This document shows positions 16,181-24,059 of a stretch of 64,000 nucleotides of DNA, one piece after another. A model generated the notes under the pieces. The model was not told the origin of the DNA, made no database searches, and saw nothing but the letters and a program-made list of their open reading frames with translations. The position numbers were made by a program, and so were the translations under genes. Every line of letters begins with the position of its first letter. Within the stretch, counting starts at the first letter, position 1. This stretch comes from Micromonospora sp. M71_S20 (GTDB taxonomy: Bacteria > Actinomycetota > Actinomycetes > Mycobacteriales > Micromonosporaceae), in the NCBI RefSeq assembly GCF_003664255.1, contig NZ_RCCV01000001.1, positions 2,666,001 through 2,730,000 on the forward strand. Direction: 5' to 3'.

Positions 16181-16896
16181 CAGAGGGCGAACTGCCGGGC
16201 CACCTGGTCGGCGACCTCGTCCTCGCGCATCCCGGGGACCAACCGTATCGCCCGCACATCGAGCCGGTCGGTCTCGACGATCAGGCGCTCGGTGAACAAC
16301 CGGTCGCGTTCGCTCAGATTCTGCCTCGCCCGTTCCGGGTCGCTGGTCTTCGCCGGGATCTGCCAGGTCGAGCCTCGCTGGGCGAGAGCGGCGTCGCGGA
16401 AGTCCGCCGTCGGCAGCAGCCACACCGCGCGATCGACCTCGGTGAGCAGCGGCTTGACCAGGTGCGGGAGGAGCCGGAAGCCCTCGGCCACCACGCGAGT
16501 GCCTGCCGGCAGGCTCAGCAAGTCGTCCACGATCAGGTGGAACGCCTCGCCGTGGAACCAGTGGAACGTGTCCAGCATGATCTCCGGGGAGCGGGTGAGC
16601 CAGCGCTCGTCCATGTCCATCGCCTTGAACCGGTCCAGGCAAGGCGCTTCCTCGGCGGTGACGCGGCCGGCGTGGTCACCCATGACATCGTCGGTGGCGT
16701 ACAGACGCAAGCCGTACCGGTTGGCGAGCCGACGCGCGATCGTCGATTTACCGCTCGCGGGCCCACCGCCGATCCAGAACACGTTGCCAAGGCCCTGACG
16801 TATGGCATCCGTCGTCAGGTCAGCCTGTCGGGTGTGCATCCCCTCGGCCATGGCTCCGCTTGCGCAAGTGCCGAGGTGCCCGTAGAGGTGGTCCAC
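16180..16896 (-). CDS. P-loop kinase-like NTPase
   Basis: Up to 238 residues. Walker A GGPASGKSTIARRLANRYG near residue 43, an acidic LYATDDVMGDHA segment, and a lid-like region (AALAQRGSTWQIPAKTSDPERARQNLSERDRLFTE) with several arginines, the layout of nucleoside/small-molecule kinases of the AAA_33/Zeta-like group. Substrate unknown. The start is uncertain: GTG 16896 has no clear ribosome site, while internal ATGs (MAEGMHTRQ) are preceded by GGAG or GAGGGG. No partner antitoxin is seen next to it. Confidence 0.75.
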   Translation of the reverse strand: MDHLYGHLGTCASGAMAEGMHTRQADLTTDAIRQGLGNVFWIGGGPASGKSTIARRLANRYGLRLYATDDVMGDHAGRVTAEEAPCLDRFKAMDMDERWLTRSPEIMLDTFHWFHGEAFHLIVDDLLSLPAGTRVVAEGFRLLPHLVKPLLTEVDRAVWLLPTADFRDAALAQRGSTWQIPAKTSDPERARQNLSERDRLFTERLIVETDRLDVRAIRLVPGMREDEVADQVARQFAL

Positions 16897-17146
16897 ACAC
16901 CATGTGTAGCGGATACGCCATCCGACGAGTGGACTGCCGGGCGAGCATCGTCGGCGCGGCCTCGCCTACTTCAGGTCCCCACGAGATTGGCGGTCCGTAG
17001 GCGTCACTGACGTTGTGGCAGGCCGGGAAGCCGATCGCGGCCCAGCTGCTTGCCCGTCACCAGTGGAAGAGTTCGAGGGCGGGAGGAAGGTTCGCGTCCT
17101 CCGCGTCAGCCGGTCTGGGGGAAGGGCCTGGCTGCGTCTCGGGCGT

Positions 17147-17341
17147 TCAGGCCCGCTCGGCCAACTCGGCGACGAACGCGCGCCACGCGGCCGGCGCGAA
17201 GGTGAGCGCCGGGCCGGCCGGGTCCTTCGAGTCACGGACGGCGACGACGCCGGGAAGGTTGTCGGCGACCTCGACGCAGGCGCCGCCGTTCGAGCTGCTG
17301 CGGGTGCTCTTGCGCCACTGCGCGCTGGTCAGGTCATCCAT
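17147..17341 (-). CDS. DUF397 small protein
   Basis: 64 residues with the DUF397 signature: W-RKSTRSSSNGGACVEVA at the N-terminus, then VAVRDSKDPAGPALTFAPAAWRAFV. Overlaps the end of the upstream XRE/DUF5753 gene by 13 bases, so translation is coupled. In Streptomyces such pairs (the WhiJ/BldB-type systems) control development, and some XRE-DUF397 pairs have been proposed to act as toxin-antitoxin-like modules. Which role applies here cannot be told. Confidence 0.9.
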   Translation of the reverse strand: MDDLTSAQWRKSTRSSSNGGACVEVADNLPGVVAVRDSKDPAGPALTFAPAAWRAFVAELAERA

Positions 17342-18072
17342 GATCGCGCTCTCAACAGGTCGATGGTTTGGTCTCGCGGCAGCGCGACCGATCTCACGGT
17401 ATCCCAGACTGCCCAGAGCGGAGCAACGTCATTCGTGAGACGGCCGGTGGCTTGGTCATCGAGGTAGCCGACCTCGCCGTCAGGCGTGCTGGCGATGATG
17501 AACGGTCCAGCCTGGCCGGGGTGCAGCCCGGCGCGGAGAGGAAGCACGTGGATCATGACGTTCGGACGCCGGGCAAGCTCGATGAGGTGGTCAAGCTGCG
17601 GTTGCATGACCGCCGGCTCTCCCCGGCGAAGCGCAGCCTCATCAATCACGAAGACCAGAAGGGAAGGACGCGGGCGGTCGAGCACGGCGGCCTGCCGGCG
17701 TAGCCGGGCGTCGACATAGGCTTCCGCGTCAGCCATCAGCGGTCCGCTGGTGAGGACCGCCCTGGCGTAGTCCTCGGTCTGTAGGAGGCCCGGGATGACG
17801 GCTGATTCGAACCACCGCAGTCCTGACGCCTCGCGCTCGATCTCAGTCCACGGTCTGAACCAGGCTGGCTCGCGGCGCTTCAACGCGTCCGGCCAGAGCT
17901 CTTCTATGTCCTTGTTGAGAATCTCGGCGACCCGGGCACGGTGGCGGGTCTGCGGGATTCGTCCCTGGCTGACCCACCGGGCCGCCGTCTTCGGATCGAC
18001 GCCGACCTGAGCTGCGAGGCTCTCCGCAGTCTCCCCGGCCTTCGCCATCGCTACCTGTACCGCCCGGTTCAT
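17329..18072 (-). CDS. XRE-type helix-turn-helix regulator with DUF5753 domain
   Basis: 247 residues. The N-terminal DNA-binding domain (about 5-55) contains ESLAAQVGVDPKTAARWVSQ. DUF5753 follows from about residue 75 with its typical WFESAVIPGLLQTEDYARAV, LVFVIDEAALRRGEP, MIHVLPLRAGLHPGQAGPF and GEVGYLDDQ. Only its first ~70 residues differ from the commonest forms, which begin with a longer 'RRLG.ELRRLREEAGLS' domain; here the HTH is shorter. Coupled to DUF397 downstream and divergent from the small-gene pair at 18280. Confidence 0.9.
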   Translation of the reverse strand: MNRAVQVAMAKAGETAESLAAQVGVDPKTAARWVSQGRIPQTRHRARVAEILNKDIEELWPDALKRREPAWFRPWTEIEREASGLRWFESAVIPGLLQTEDYARAVLTSGPLMADAEAYVDARLRRQAAVLDRPRPSLLVFVIDEAALRRGEPAVMQPQLDHLIELARRPNVMIHVLPLRAGLHPGQAGPFIIASTPDGEVGYLDDQATGRLTNDVAPLWAVWDTVRSVALPRDQTIDLLRARSWMT

Positions 18073-18279
18073 CCCCGCTCCTCGCCCGAACGTCCCGAAT
18101 ATCCCCGGTACAGATTGCTACGCGGTGTGATCGGCTGGCAACCCTCGGCAGGGTGCTTTGTAGACGGCGCGAGCCGGTGGAGGCGCCCGAAGCCCGCCGG
18201 TCGTGCCGCGAGGGGGTCGCCGCCGGGCGAGCATCCGTGGCGGCCCCCTCATCCAGACCGAGGGACGAGGGGGAAGACC

Positions 18280-18606
18280 TTGCCGGACCGCCAGCCGCCG
18301 CCGAGGCCCGACCCGAAGCCTGCGCCGCGGCAGATCAGCTCGGGTGACGTCCTGTACCTGACCCGCTCCGCGAGCCCGCAGTTCGTCCGCCCGATCTCCG
18401 TGCGCGTGATCCGTGTCCTGACCGACTGGCACACGTACCACGGTTGGTGCTGGATCGACGTCTACCAGCTGGGCGCGCGCGGCGACGCCGTGGACCGGCG
18501 CTCGCTCTACGTGCGGTGCGAGGGGGTGCGCTGGCGTACCGCGGCTCCGGCCTCCCCGGCGCCGGCCCGCCGCCGGCCGGTTTCCCGCCGGCCGGTCACG
18601 GCATGA
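18280..18606 (+). CDS. Small hypothetical protein of actinomycetes, TTG start
   Basis: 108 residues from TTG 18280, chosen because AGGGGGAA precedes it and the reading frame upstream is Arg/Pro shadow. After a Pro/Arg-rich start (LPDRQPPPRPDPKP) the core reads ISSGDVLYLTRSASPQFVRP and WHTYHGWCWIDVYQLG, with Trp-rich strands. Similar proteins are common beside the zinc-ribbon-like gene that follows. Function unknown. Its stop overlaps the next start (ATGA). Confidence 0.65.
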   Translation: MPDRQPPPRPDPKPAPRQISSGDVLYLTRSASPQFVRPISVRVIRVLTDWHTYHGWCWIDVYQLGARGDAVDRRSLYVRCEGVRWRTAAPASPAPARRRPVSRRPVTA

Positions 18607-18848
18607 CCCGCCGCCGCGCCCACCTGCCCACCCGGCCCACCTGGCGCTGCGCGGCCTGCGGGATCGCCTGGCCGTGTTCGGCGGCGAAGCTGCGGCTGCT
18701 CGCCGAGTACCGGACCGACCGGCCAGCCCTGCTGATCCACCTGGCGACCCTCCAGGTCGAGGCGGGCGAGCAGCTCGCCGCGCTGGACCACGCCACGACG
18801 GCGACCGACCTGACCGCCCGCTTCACCGGCTGGGCCCGCCCGCGCTGA
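18603..18848 (+). CDS. Small Cys-containing protein, translationally coupled to upstream gene
   Basis: 81 residues, ATG overlapping the previous stop by 4 bases. Begins MTRRRAHLPTRPTWRCAACG, with a CAAC pair and a further cysteine in WPCSAAKLRLLAEY, followed by one amphipathic helix. Homologues are frequently mislabelled 'flavin reductase', but nothing here supports a flavin enzyme; a small metal-binding or structural protein is more likely. The pair 18280/18603 divergently faces the XRE/DUF397 pair. Confidence 0.7.
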   Translation: MTRRRAHLPTRPTWRCAACGIAWPCSAAKLRLLAEYRTDRPALLIHLATLQVEAGEQLAALDHATTATDLTARFTGWARPR

Positions 18849-19026
18849 CCCGCGCGACCGGAAGCACCGCCATCGGAAGCACCGGCACGGCAGGCACCGG
18901 CACGGCGGGCACCGGCAACGGTGGTCTCCGTCGAAAGATGTAGTGGACGTTCGTCCCGTGGGGCGAGTCGACAGGATCGACGCCGGCACAGAATGGTTCC
19001 GTGCCCCTACCCATCGCAAGCACCGC

Positions 19027-19722
19027 ATGAGCGTCGGACTGCTGCTGTCGCTCGCCGGCCTGGCCCTGGTCGACAGCACGAGCATCGGCACGCTCTTCAT
19101 CCCCGTCTGGCTGCTGCTCGCTCCCGGGCCGGTCAACGCCCGCCGGATCCTCGTCTACCTCGGCACGATCGCCGTCTTCTACTTCGGCGTCGGGCTGCTG
19201 CTCGCCCTCGGCGGCAGCCGGCTGGCCGACGTCCTCGGCGGGGCGATGGACAACCGACCGGTGCTGTGGGCTCAGCTCGTCCTCGGGGTCGGGCTGTTCG
19301 TGCTCAGCTTCCGCTACGACGGCAAGCGGCGTCCGCGCAGCGGGGGCGTGTTGCGCTGGCGGGACCGGGCCACCGCCGGCGACTCCTCGGCGCGGTGGCT
19401 GGTCGGGCTGGCGCTGCTCGCCGCGCTCGCGGAGGTGGCGACGATGCTGCCGTACCTCGGCGCGGTCGGCCTGCTGACCACCTCGGGGCTCGGCGCTGCC
19501 GAGATGGTGGGGCTGCTCGCCGCCTACTGCCTGGTCATGGTCCTGCCGGCGGTGCTGCTGCTGGCGGCCCGGATGGCGCTGCCGAGGCTGGTCGAACCGG
19601 TGCTGGCCCGGCTCAACGCCTGGATCATGCGGACCTCCGGCAGCATGCTCGGCTGGATCCTCGGCATCGCCGGCTTCCTGCTGGCCCGCGACGCCGCGAT
19701 CCGGCTGGGGCTGTTCGGCTAG
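19027..19722 (+). CDS. GAP-family (Sap-type) integral membrane protein
   Basis: 231 residues from ATG 19027 (MSVGLLLSLAGLALVDSTSI). Six or so membrane helices; the N-terminal LALVDSTSIGTLFIPVWLLL with an acidic residue in the first helix and the internal RILVYLGTIAVFYFGVG are typical of the GAP/LysE-like family (PF11139), named from mycobacterial proteins implicated in surface glycolipid export. Substrate unknown. Its stop is 10 bases from the convergent fdhD stop. Upstream bases 18855-18925 are an imperfect GGCACCGGCA-type repeat. Confidence 0.8.
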   Translation: MSVGLLLSLAGLALVDSTSIGTLFIPVWLLLAPGPVNARRILVYLGTIAVFYFGVGLLLALGGSRLADVLGGAMDNRPVLWAQLVLGVGLFVLSFRYDGKRRPRSGGVLRWRDRATAGDSSARWLVGLALLAALAEVATMLPYLGAVGLLTTSGLGAAEMVGLLAAYCLVMVLPAVLLLAARMALPRLVEPVLARLNAWIMRTSGSMLGWILGIAGFLLARDAAIRLGLFG

Positions 19723-19731
19723 GCCGGCGGA

Positions 19732-20583
19732 TCAGGCGGTGACCCGTTCGGGGCGGGCGTAGACGTTCATCGCGTCGCCGCGCAGGAAGCCGACCAGCGT
19801 CAGCCCGGCCTCCTCGGCCAGCTCCACCGCCAGGGTGCTCGGCGCGGAGACCGCCGCGAGCAGCGGCACCCCCGCCATCCACGCCTTCTGGGTCAGCTCG
19901 AAACTCGCCCGTCCGGAGACCAGCAGGACGTGCCCGGCCAGCGGCAGCCGCCGCTCGCGGACCGCCCAGCCGACCACCTTGTCGACGGCGTTGTGCCGGC
20001 CGACGTCCTCGCGCAGCACCACCAGGTCGCCGTCGCCGGTGAACAGGCCCGCCGCGTGCAGGCCGCCCGTGCGGTCGAAGCCGCGCTGGGCCGCGCGCAG
20101 CCGGTCCGGCAGCGCGGTCAGGACCGCCGCCGGCACCGTCAGCGGGTCGTCGCCCACCGCGAAGACCGATCGGGTACGCACGGCGTCGATGCTCGCCTTG
20201 CCGCACACCCCACAGGAGCTGGTGGTGTAGAAGTTCCGCGACGGATCGACGGTGGGTTCGGGCACGCCGGGCGCCAGCACCACGTCCACCACGTTGTACG
20301 TGTTGGGTGTCTCCGCGCCGGCGCAGAGCTGCGCGGTGCGTACGTCGTCGGCGGAGCGGATCAGCCCCTCGGTCAGCAGGAAGCCGATCGCCAGGTCGAG
20401 GTCGTCGCCGGGCGTACGCATGGTCACGGCGAGCGGGCGTCGCCGGCCGGGACCGGCCGCACCGACCCGGATCTCCAGCGGCTCCTCCACCGCGAGGGTG
20501 TCCTGCCGGCGTACCGAGGTGCGGCCGGTCGCCGCGTCGAGGTCGATGCGGAGCACGCCGCGCCGGTCAGTCGCCCGTCCCAT
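19732..20583 (-). CDS. fdhD: FdhD, sulfurtransferase for formate dehydrogenase activation
   Basis: 283 residues from ATG 20583 (MGRATDRRG). FdhD passes sulfur from a cysteine desulfurase to the bis-guanine-dinucleotide Mo cofactor before insertion into formate dehydrogenase. Visible family motifs: [27 protein letters not shown], the sulfur-carrying pair in [13 protein letters not shown], and [17 protein letters not shown]. No formate dehydrogenase subunit is in the window, but mobA, moaA and moaD are. Confidence 0.95.
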   Translation of the reverse strand: MGRATDRRGVLRIDLDAATGRTSVRRQDTLAVEEPLEIRVGAAGPGRRRPLAVTMRTPGDDLDLAIGFLLTEGLIRSADDVRTAQLCAGAETPNTYNVVDVVLAPGVPEPTVDPSRNFYTTSSCGVCGKASIDAVRTRSVFAVGDDPLTVPAAVLTALPDRLRAAQRGFDRTGGLHAAGLFTGDGDLVVLREDVGRHNAVDKVVGWAVRERRLPLAGHVLLVSGRASFELTQKAWMAGVPLLAAVSAPSTLAVELAEEAGLTLVGFLRGDAMNVYARPERVTA

Positions 20584-20715
20584 CCCGCCATCCTGCACCC
20601 CCGGGCCGGGGCACCGCGCGGCGACGGCCCGTCCGTGTCCGCGATGTACGCGACCTGTACGCCGCCCGCCGTACGGTGTGACCGTCCGCAGGAGGAAGTC
20701 CGGAGAGGGTGGGCC

Positions 20716-21330
20716 ATGGCCGTCAGGGTCGCTGTCGTGGACGACGGGTCGCTGACCTTTCGGGGGGTCGCCGACGCCCTCGGGCGGGCTCCAGGGGTGA
20801 CCGTGGTCGGCGTGTTCCCCTCGGTCGAGCCGGTCGCCGCCCTGCGGGACGCGCCGCAGGTCGTCGTCGCCGACCGCTGCGCGGAGTCGAACGCCGGCCC
20901 GTGGTGGCCCGACGGGCCGGCGTTCGTCGTCCTCGCCACGTGCCAGGACGCGGTACGGGTGCGGGCCGCCCTGGACGCGGGCGCGCTCGCCTATCTCGGG
21001 CGGGACGTCGACGAGGCCACCCTGCTGCGGGCGGTCCACGCCGTCGGCCGGGGTGACCTCTACCTCGATGGCGCGGCGCGGGTCGCCCTGCTGCCCGACG
21101 CCGTCGGCGAGGTCTGCGACGACGGTCCGCCCACGCTGACCGCCCGGGAGCGGGACGTGCTGCGGCTCGTCGCCGAGGGCCTCACCCACCAGCAGATCGC
21201 CCGCAGGCTCTGCCTGTCCAAGTCGACGGTCGACACCTACACGCATCGCCTGCGACAGAAGACGGGCGCGGTGAACAAGGCGGGACTGACGCGGATCGCG
21301 ATGGCGTTCGAGGTGGACCCCGCCGCCTAG
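20716..21330 (+). CDS. LuxR/NarL-type response regulator
   Basis: 204 residues from ATG 20716. An N-terminal receiver-like domain ([23 protein letters not shown] near residue 55 may be the phosphoacceptor) lacks some usual receiver features: the conserved lysine region reads [15 protein letters not shown] without a clear K. The C-terminal HTH ([20 protein letters not shown], then [15 protein letters not shown]) is intact. No histidine kinase is adjacent; it may be an orphan or respond by means other than phosphorylation. It is divergent from fdhD. Confidence 0.8.
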   Translation: MAVRVAVVDDGSLTFRGVADALGRAPGVTVVGVFPSVEPVAALRDAPQVVVADRCAESNAGPWWPDGPAFVVLATCQDAVRVRAALDAGALAYLGRDVDEATLLRAVHAVGRGDLYLDGAARVALLPDAVGEVCDDGPPTLTARERDVLRLVAEGLTHQQIARRLCLSKSTVDTYTHRLRQKTGAVNKAGLTRIAMAFEVDPAA

Positions 21331-21348
21331 GACCGATGGACCGGCACG

Positions 21349-21606
21349 TCAGCCCCGGGTCTGCACGAGGAACGAGTAGCCGATCTTCTTCGTGCCGTTC
21401 CAGTTGTACATCGGGTAGCACGGCCCCGGTGACGTCCACGAGCTGACGTACGCCGGCCGGGCCGCGTTGCACGCCTTGAGCGTGGAGTAGAGCGGGCTGT
21501 TGTAGGCCGCCTGGGCGGGCGCGGCCAGGCCGAGCACCGTACCGCCGGCCACGGCGGCGACTGCGATGAGGCTGCGTACGCGAGGGCGGCGCGGAGTCTT
21601 CGTCAT
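21349..21606 (-). CDS. Small secreted protein
   Basis: 85 residues from ATG 21606, with GGGAG eight bases upstream (an in-frame GTG at 21615 lies inside that site). Signal peptide RSLIAVAAVAGGTVLGLAAP-AQA gives a mature protein of about 55 residues starting AYNSPLYST, with two cysteines (LKACNAA, PGPCYPMY) that could form one disulfide. Function unknown; compact two-Cys secreted peptides of this kind are frequent in actinomycetes. A 9-bp stem-loop lies in its leader (21627-21649). Confidence 0.7.
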   Translation of the reverse strand: MTKTPRRPRVRSLIAVAAVAGGTVLGLAAPAQAAYNSPLYSTLKACNAARPAYVSSWTSPGPCYPMYNWNGTKKIGYSFLVQTRG

Positions 21607-21626
21607 AGTGGTCACTCCCTTCTTCG

Positions 21627-21649
21627 CCTCGGCCCGTCAGGGGCCGAGG
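21627..21649. promoter_or_regulatory. Stem-loop in the leader of the small secreted protein gene
   Basis: CCTCGGCCC (21627-21635) pairs perfectly with GGGCCGAGG (21641-21649) around a 5-base loop. It lies just upstream of the GGGAG ribosome site of the minus-strand gene, so it would be in the 5' leader if transcription starts further upstream. It could stabilise the mRNA or affect translation; it is not followed by T residues in that direction. Confidence 0.4.
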
Positions 21650-21909
21650 GTGGTACCGGTTGGAGAATCGGGGTGGGACCGGTGGTCGCCACCCCCGTGG
21701 GCCGACAGCCGCAGGACCGCGTCTGCACGATTTCGTCCCTCGTCGAGCCCGTCGCTCGGGAGGGCCGCGTTACAGGACCAGGCTTCACCGGCGGCCGTCC
21801 ACGAGCACGTCCCACTTCTGTGTAGGCCGCTCCACGCGGGAGGTACGCACCACCTCCCGCTCGTCGTCCCGCATCTCCCGGCGAGGCGTCGGGCGGATAC
21901 CGTGGCCCG
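21650..21909. other. Divergent intergenic region with mobA leader hairpin
   Basis: No coding signal. A perfect 9-bp hairpin, GCGGGAGGT (21836-21844) and ACCTCCCGC (21852-21860) with a 7-base loop, lies 50 bases before the mobA start and could be an operator or leader structure. I looked for a molybdenum-cofactor riboswitch and could not recognise one. Confidence 0.4.
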
Positions 21910-22530
21910 GTGGACGCGTACGCGGCGGTGGTGCTGGCGGGCGGCGCCGCGCGGCGGATGGGGGGCGTGGACAAGCCCGCCCGGACGGTCGGCGGCCTGC
22001 CCATGCGGGACCGGGTGCTGGCCGCGGTCGCCGATGCCGCGCCGCGCATCCTGGTCGGCCCGCCCGGACCGGTGCCCGCCGGGGTGCGGGTGACCCGGGA
22101 GGAACCGCCGGGCGGCGGCCCCGTCGCCGCCGCCGCGGCCGGGCTGGCCCTGCTCGACGCCGGTACGCCGGTGGTCGCCCTGCTCGCCGCCGACCTGCCC
22201 CTGCTCACCCGCGCGGCGGTCGGGGAGTTGCTCGACCGTCTCGACGCCGACGGTCACGACGGCGCCTGCTACGTCGACGTCGACGGGCGGCGGCAGACCC
22301 TGTGCGGGGTGTGGCGGGTGGCCCCGCTGCGCGCCGCCCTGGACCGCCTCGCCACCGAGCGCGCCGGCAGGCAGCCCGGCTTCGCCGCGCCGCTGGCGGG
22401 GGCACCGATCAGGGCGCTGCTCGCCGGGCTGCGGGTGCGCGAGGTGCCGTGGTCCGGTGCCGGCCCGCCGCCCTGGTTCGACTGCGACACTGACGAGGAC
22501 GTACGCCGGGCGGAGGAGTGGACGCGATGA
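21910..22530 (+). CDS. mobA: Molybdenum cofactor guanylyltransferase
   Basis: 206 residues from GTG 21910. Transfers GMP from GTP to molybdopterin to make the guanine dinucleotide cofactor. The nucleotide-binding signature LAGGAARRMGGVDKPARTVGG is at the N-terminus (GG..RRMG..K), the metal-binding aspartate is in LLAADLPLLT, and the C-terminus FDCDTDEDVRRAEEW is the usual family ending. The next gene overlaps by 4 bases (ATGA). Confidence 0.93.
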   Translation: MDAYAAVVLAGGAARRMGGVDKPARTVGGLPMRDRVLAAVADAAPRILVGPPGPVPAGVRVTREEPPGGGPVAAAAAGLALLDAGTPVVALLAADLPLLTRAAVGELLDRLDADGHDGACYVDVDGRRQTLCGVWRVAPLRAALDRLATERAGRQPGFAAPLAGAPIRALLAGLRVREVPWSGAGPPPWFDCDTDEDVRRAEEWTR

Positions 22531-22793
22531 CGGTCATGGACGACTGGGTGACGGCGGCCTGTGCCGAGCTGGACCTGGACCCCGCCCAGGTGCCGGTGCC
22601 GGCCGTGCTCGACCTGGCCAAGGACGTGGCGCACCAGGTGCTGCGGCCGGGCGCGCCCGTCACCGCGTACCTGCTCGGGCTGGCGGTCGGGCGGGGCGCG
22701 GACCCGGTCGGCGCCGCGGCCCGGCTCAGCGCGCTGGCCGCCGCCTGGCCGGTCGAGCTCGGTGCCGAACGCGCGGGCGGAACACCCGCCTGA
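22527..22793 (+). CDS. DUF6457 protein, mobA partner
   Basis: 88 residues from ATG 22527, which has GGAGG nine bases upstream and overlaps the mobA stop. All-helical small protein with LDLAKDVAHQVLRPGAPVTA and YLLGLAVGRG, the core of DUF6457, a family commonly found directly after or fused to mobA in actinomycetes. This suggests a role in molybdenum-cofactor maturation, but none has been shown. Confidence 0.85.
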   Translation: MTVMDDWVTAACAELDLDPAQVPVPAVLDLAKDVAHQVLRPGAPVTAYLLGLAVGRGADPVGAAARLSALAAAWPVELGAERAGGTPA

Positions 22794-22873
22794 CCTCCGC
22801 TGTCCGATCACGGTCGGGCTGATTCGTCTCCCCCGTTCCGTGGGTAGGGTGACCTTGACGGACGGAGGCGATC

Positions 22874-23980
22874 ATGACGGCAGACCACCCCTCGGCGCCG
22901 GGCGGCGACTCGCCCGGCACCCTGCCGGCGCACCACGAGCCGATCCTGCTCGACGAGCCCAGTACGGCCGACCTGCGGGCCAAGGTCACCCAGGCCTGGC
23001 ACGAGTTCGCCCGGGCGCTCGCCGAGCGGTTGGCGGCGCTGCCCACGGGCACGCACGTCGCGCTGACCCTCGACCCCACCGCCTCCGGCACCGGCGACGC
23101 GGTCTACTCGGTCAGCATCGACGTCGGTGAGGAGGGCCGGCTGGCCGCCCGCGCGGTCGGCAACGCGACCCTGCCGGAGGGCTACCGGCTGGACCGGGCC
23201 GCCGTGGCGGACATGATCGCGCTCGGCTGGTCGCCGCCCGGCGTGGTGGAGGGCTCCGGCGAGCACTTCGGGCTGGACGGCGGCACCGCCGAGGCGACCC
23301 GACTGGCGGCCCTGCTCACCCGGACGCTGCGCGACGTCTACGGTGCCCCGCACCCCGCCTTCCTCGTCTACCTCATCCACGACGCCGAGGGCGAGCCGCT
23401 GCCGGTGGAGCCGCTGGGCACCGCGCGCAGCGAGTTCGGTCCGGACCGCAACGTCGAGGCCGACCTGGACGAGGCGCTCGCGGCGGCCGCCGCCGCCCAG
23501 GCGCCCGAGCACGACGCGGCCGCGCTCGCCGAGCAGGTCCGCACGGTCGTCTCGACCATGCTCAAGTCGGACTCGGACCGGTTGCAGGTCGACTCCGACG
23601 GCGACATCAACATCCGTGCCGGCTCGGCCATGGTCTTCGTCCGGGTCCGCGACAACCCGCCGCTGGTGGACGTCTTCTCCCCGGTGCTGACCGAGGTCGA
23701 GCCGACCGAGCGGCTCTACGTGAAGCTCTCCGAGCTGACCAACCGGATGCCGATCGGCCGGCTCTACTGCGCCGACGACACCGTGTGGGCGTCCATCCCC
23801 GTCTTCGGCCGCAACTTCCAGGCCACCCACCTCATGCTCGCGGTCCAGGTGATGACCGGGCTCGCGGACGAGCTGGACGACCGCCTGCACGGCGAGTTCG
23901 GCGGGAAGCGGTTCTTCGGCGAGGGGGACAAGCCGGTCAAGCGGGACCAGGAGGAACACCGCACCGGCATGTACCTCTGA
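22874..23980 (+). CDS. YbjN-domain (type III secretion chaperone-like fold) protein
   Basis: 368 residues with GGAGG before ATG 22874. Two parts: an N-terminal half (about 30-200) of unknown fold and a C-terminal YbjN-like domain (about 215-350) with INIRAGSAMVFVRVRDNPPL, VYVKLSEL-type strand and WASIPVFGRNFQATHLMLAV. The fold resembles secretion chaperones, but in actinomycetes it occurs without type III secretion and its function is unknown. Followed by a strong hairpin shared with the convergent beta-propeller gene. Confidence 0.8.
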   Translation: MTADHPSAPGGDSPGTLPAHHEPILLDEPSTADLRAKVTQAWHEFARALAERLAALPTGTHVALTLDPTASGTGDAVYSVSIDVGEEGRLAARAVGNATLPEGYRLDRAAVADMIALGWSPPGVVEGSGEHFGLDGGTAEATRLAALLTRTLRDVYGAPHPAFLVYLIHDAEGEPLPVEPLGTARSEFGPDRNVEADLDEALAAAAAAQAPEHDAAALAEQVRTVVSTMLKSDSDRLQVDSDGDINIRAGSAMVFVRVRDNPPLVDVFSPVLTEVEPTERLYVKLSELTNRMPIGRLYCADDTVWASIPVFGRNFQATHLMLAVQVMTGLADELDDRLHGEFGGKRFFGEGDKPVKRDQEEHRTGMYL

Positions 23981-24005
23981 GCCACGCCCCACTCCTGATG
24001 GTGAC

Positions 24006-24044
24006 GGGTGGGGCCCGGAAACCCCGAGAAACCGGGCCCCACCC
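24006..24044. terminator. 13-bp GC hairpin between convergent genes
   Basis: GGGTGGGGCCCGG (24006-24018) pairs perfectly with CCGGGCCCCACCC (24032-24044), loop 13 bases. It lies 25 bases after the YbjN stop and 15 bases from the convergent beta-propeller stop. No T tract, as is common in high-GC actinomycete terminators. Confidence 0.75.
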
Positions 24045-24059
24045 GCCGGGGAGGGAGGA

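Noticed and set aside
16180..16896. Zeta-type toxin of a toxin-antitoxin pair
   Set aside because: The P-loop fold is compatible, but no epsilon-like antitoxin gene is adjacent and specific toxin residues are not evident.
15754..17010. Long plus-strand reading frame antisense to the NlpC-like and P-loop kinase genes
   Set aside because: Only about 45 residues near 16045-16180 look protein-like; the rest is the antisense shadow of two well-supported minus-strand genes.
18603..18848. Flavin reductase annotation for the 81-residue protein
   Set aside because: The protein is too short and has no flavin-binding pattern; it has a CAAC cysteine pair instead.
21650..21909. Molybdenum-cofactor riboswitch before mobA
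   Set aside because: Only a single short hairpin is visible; the multi-helix structure of the riboswitch cannot be recognised.
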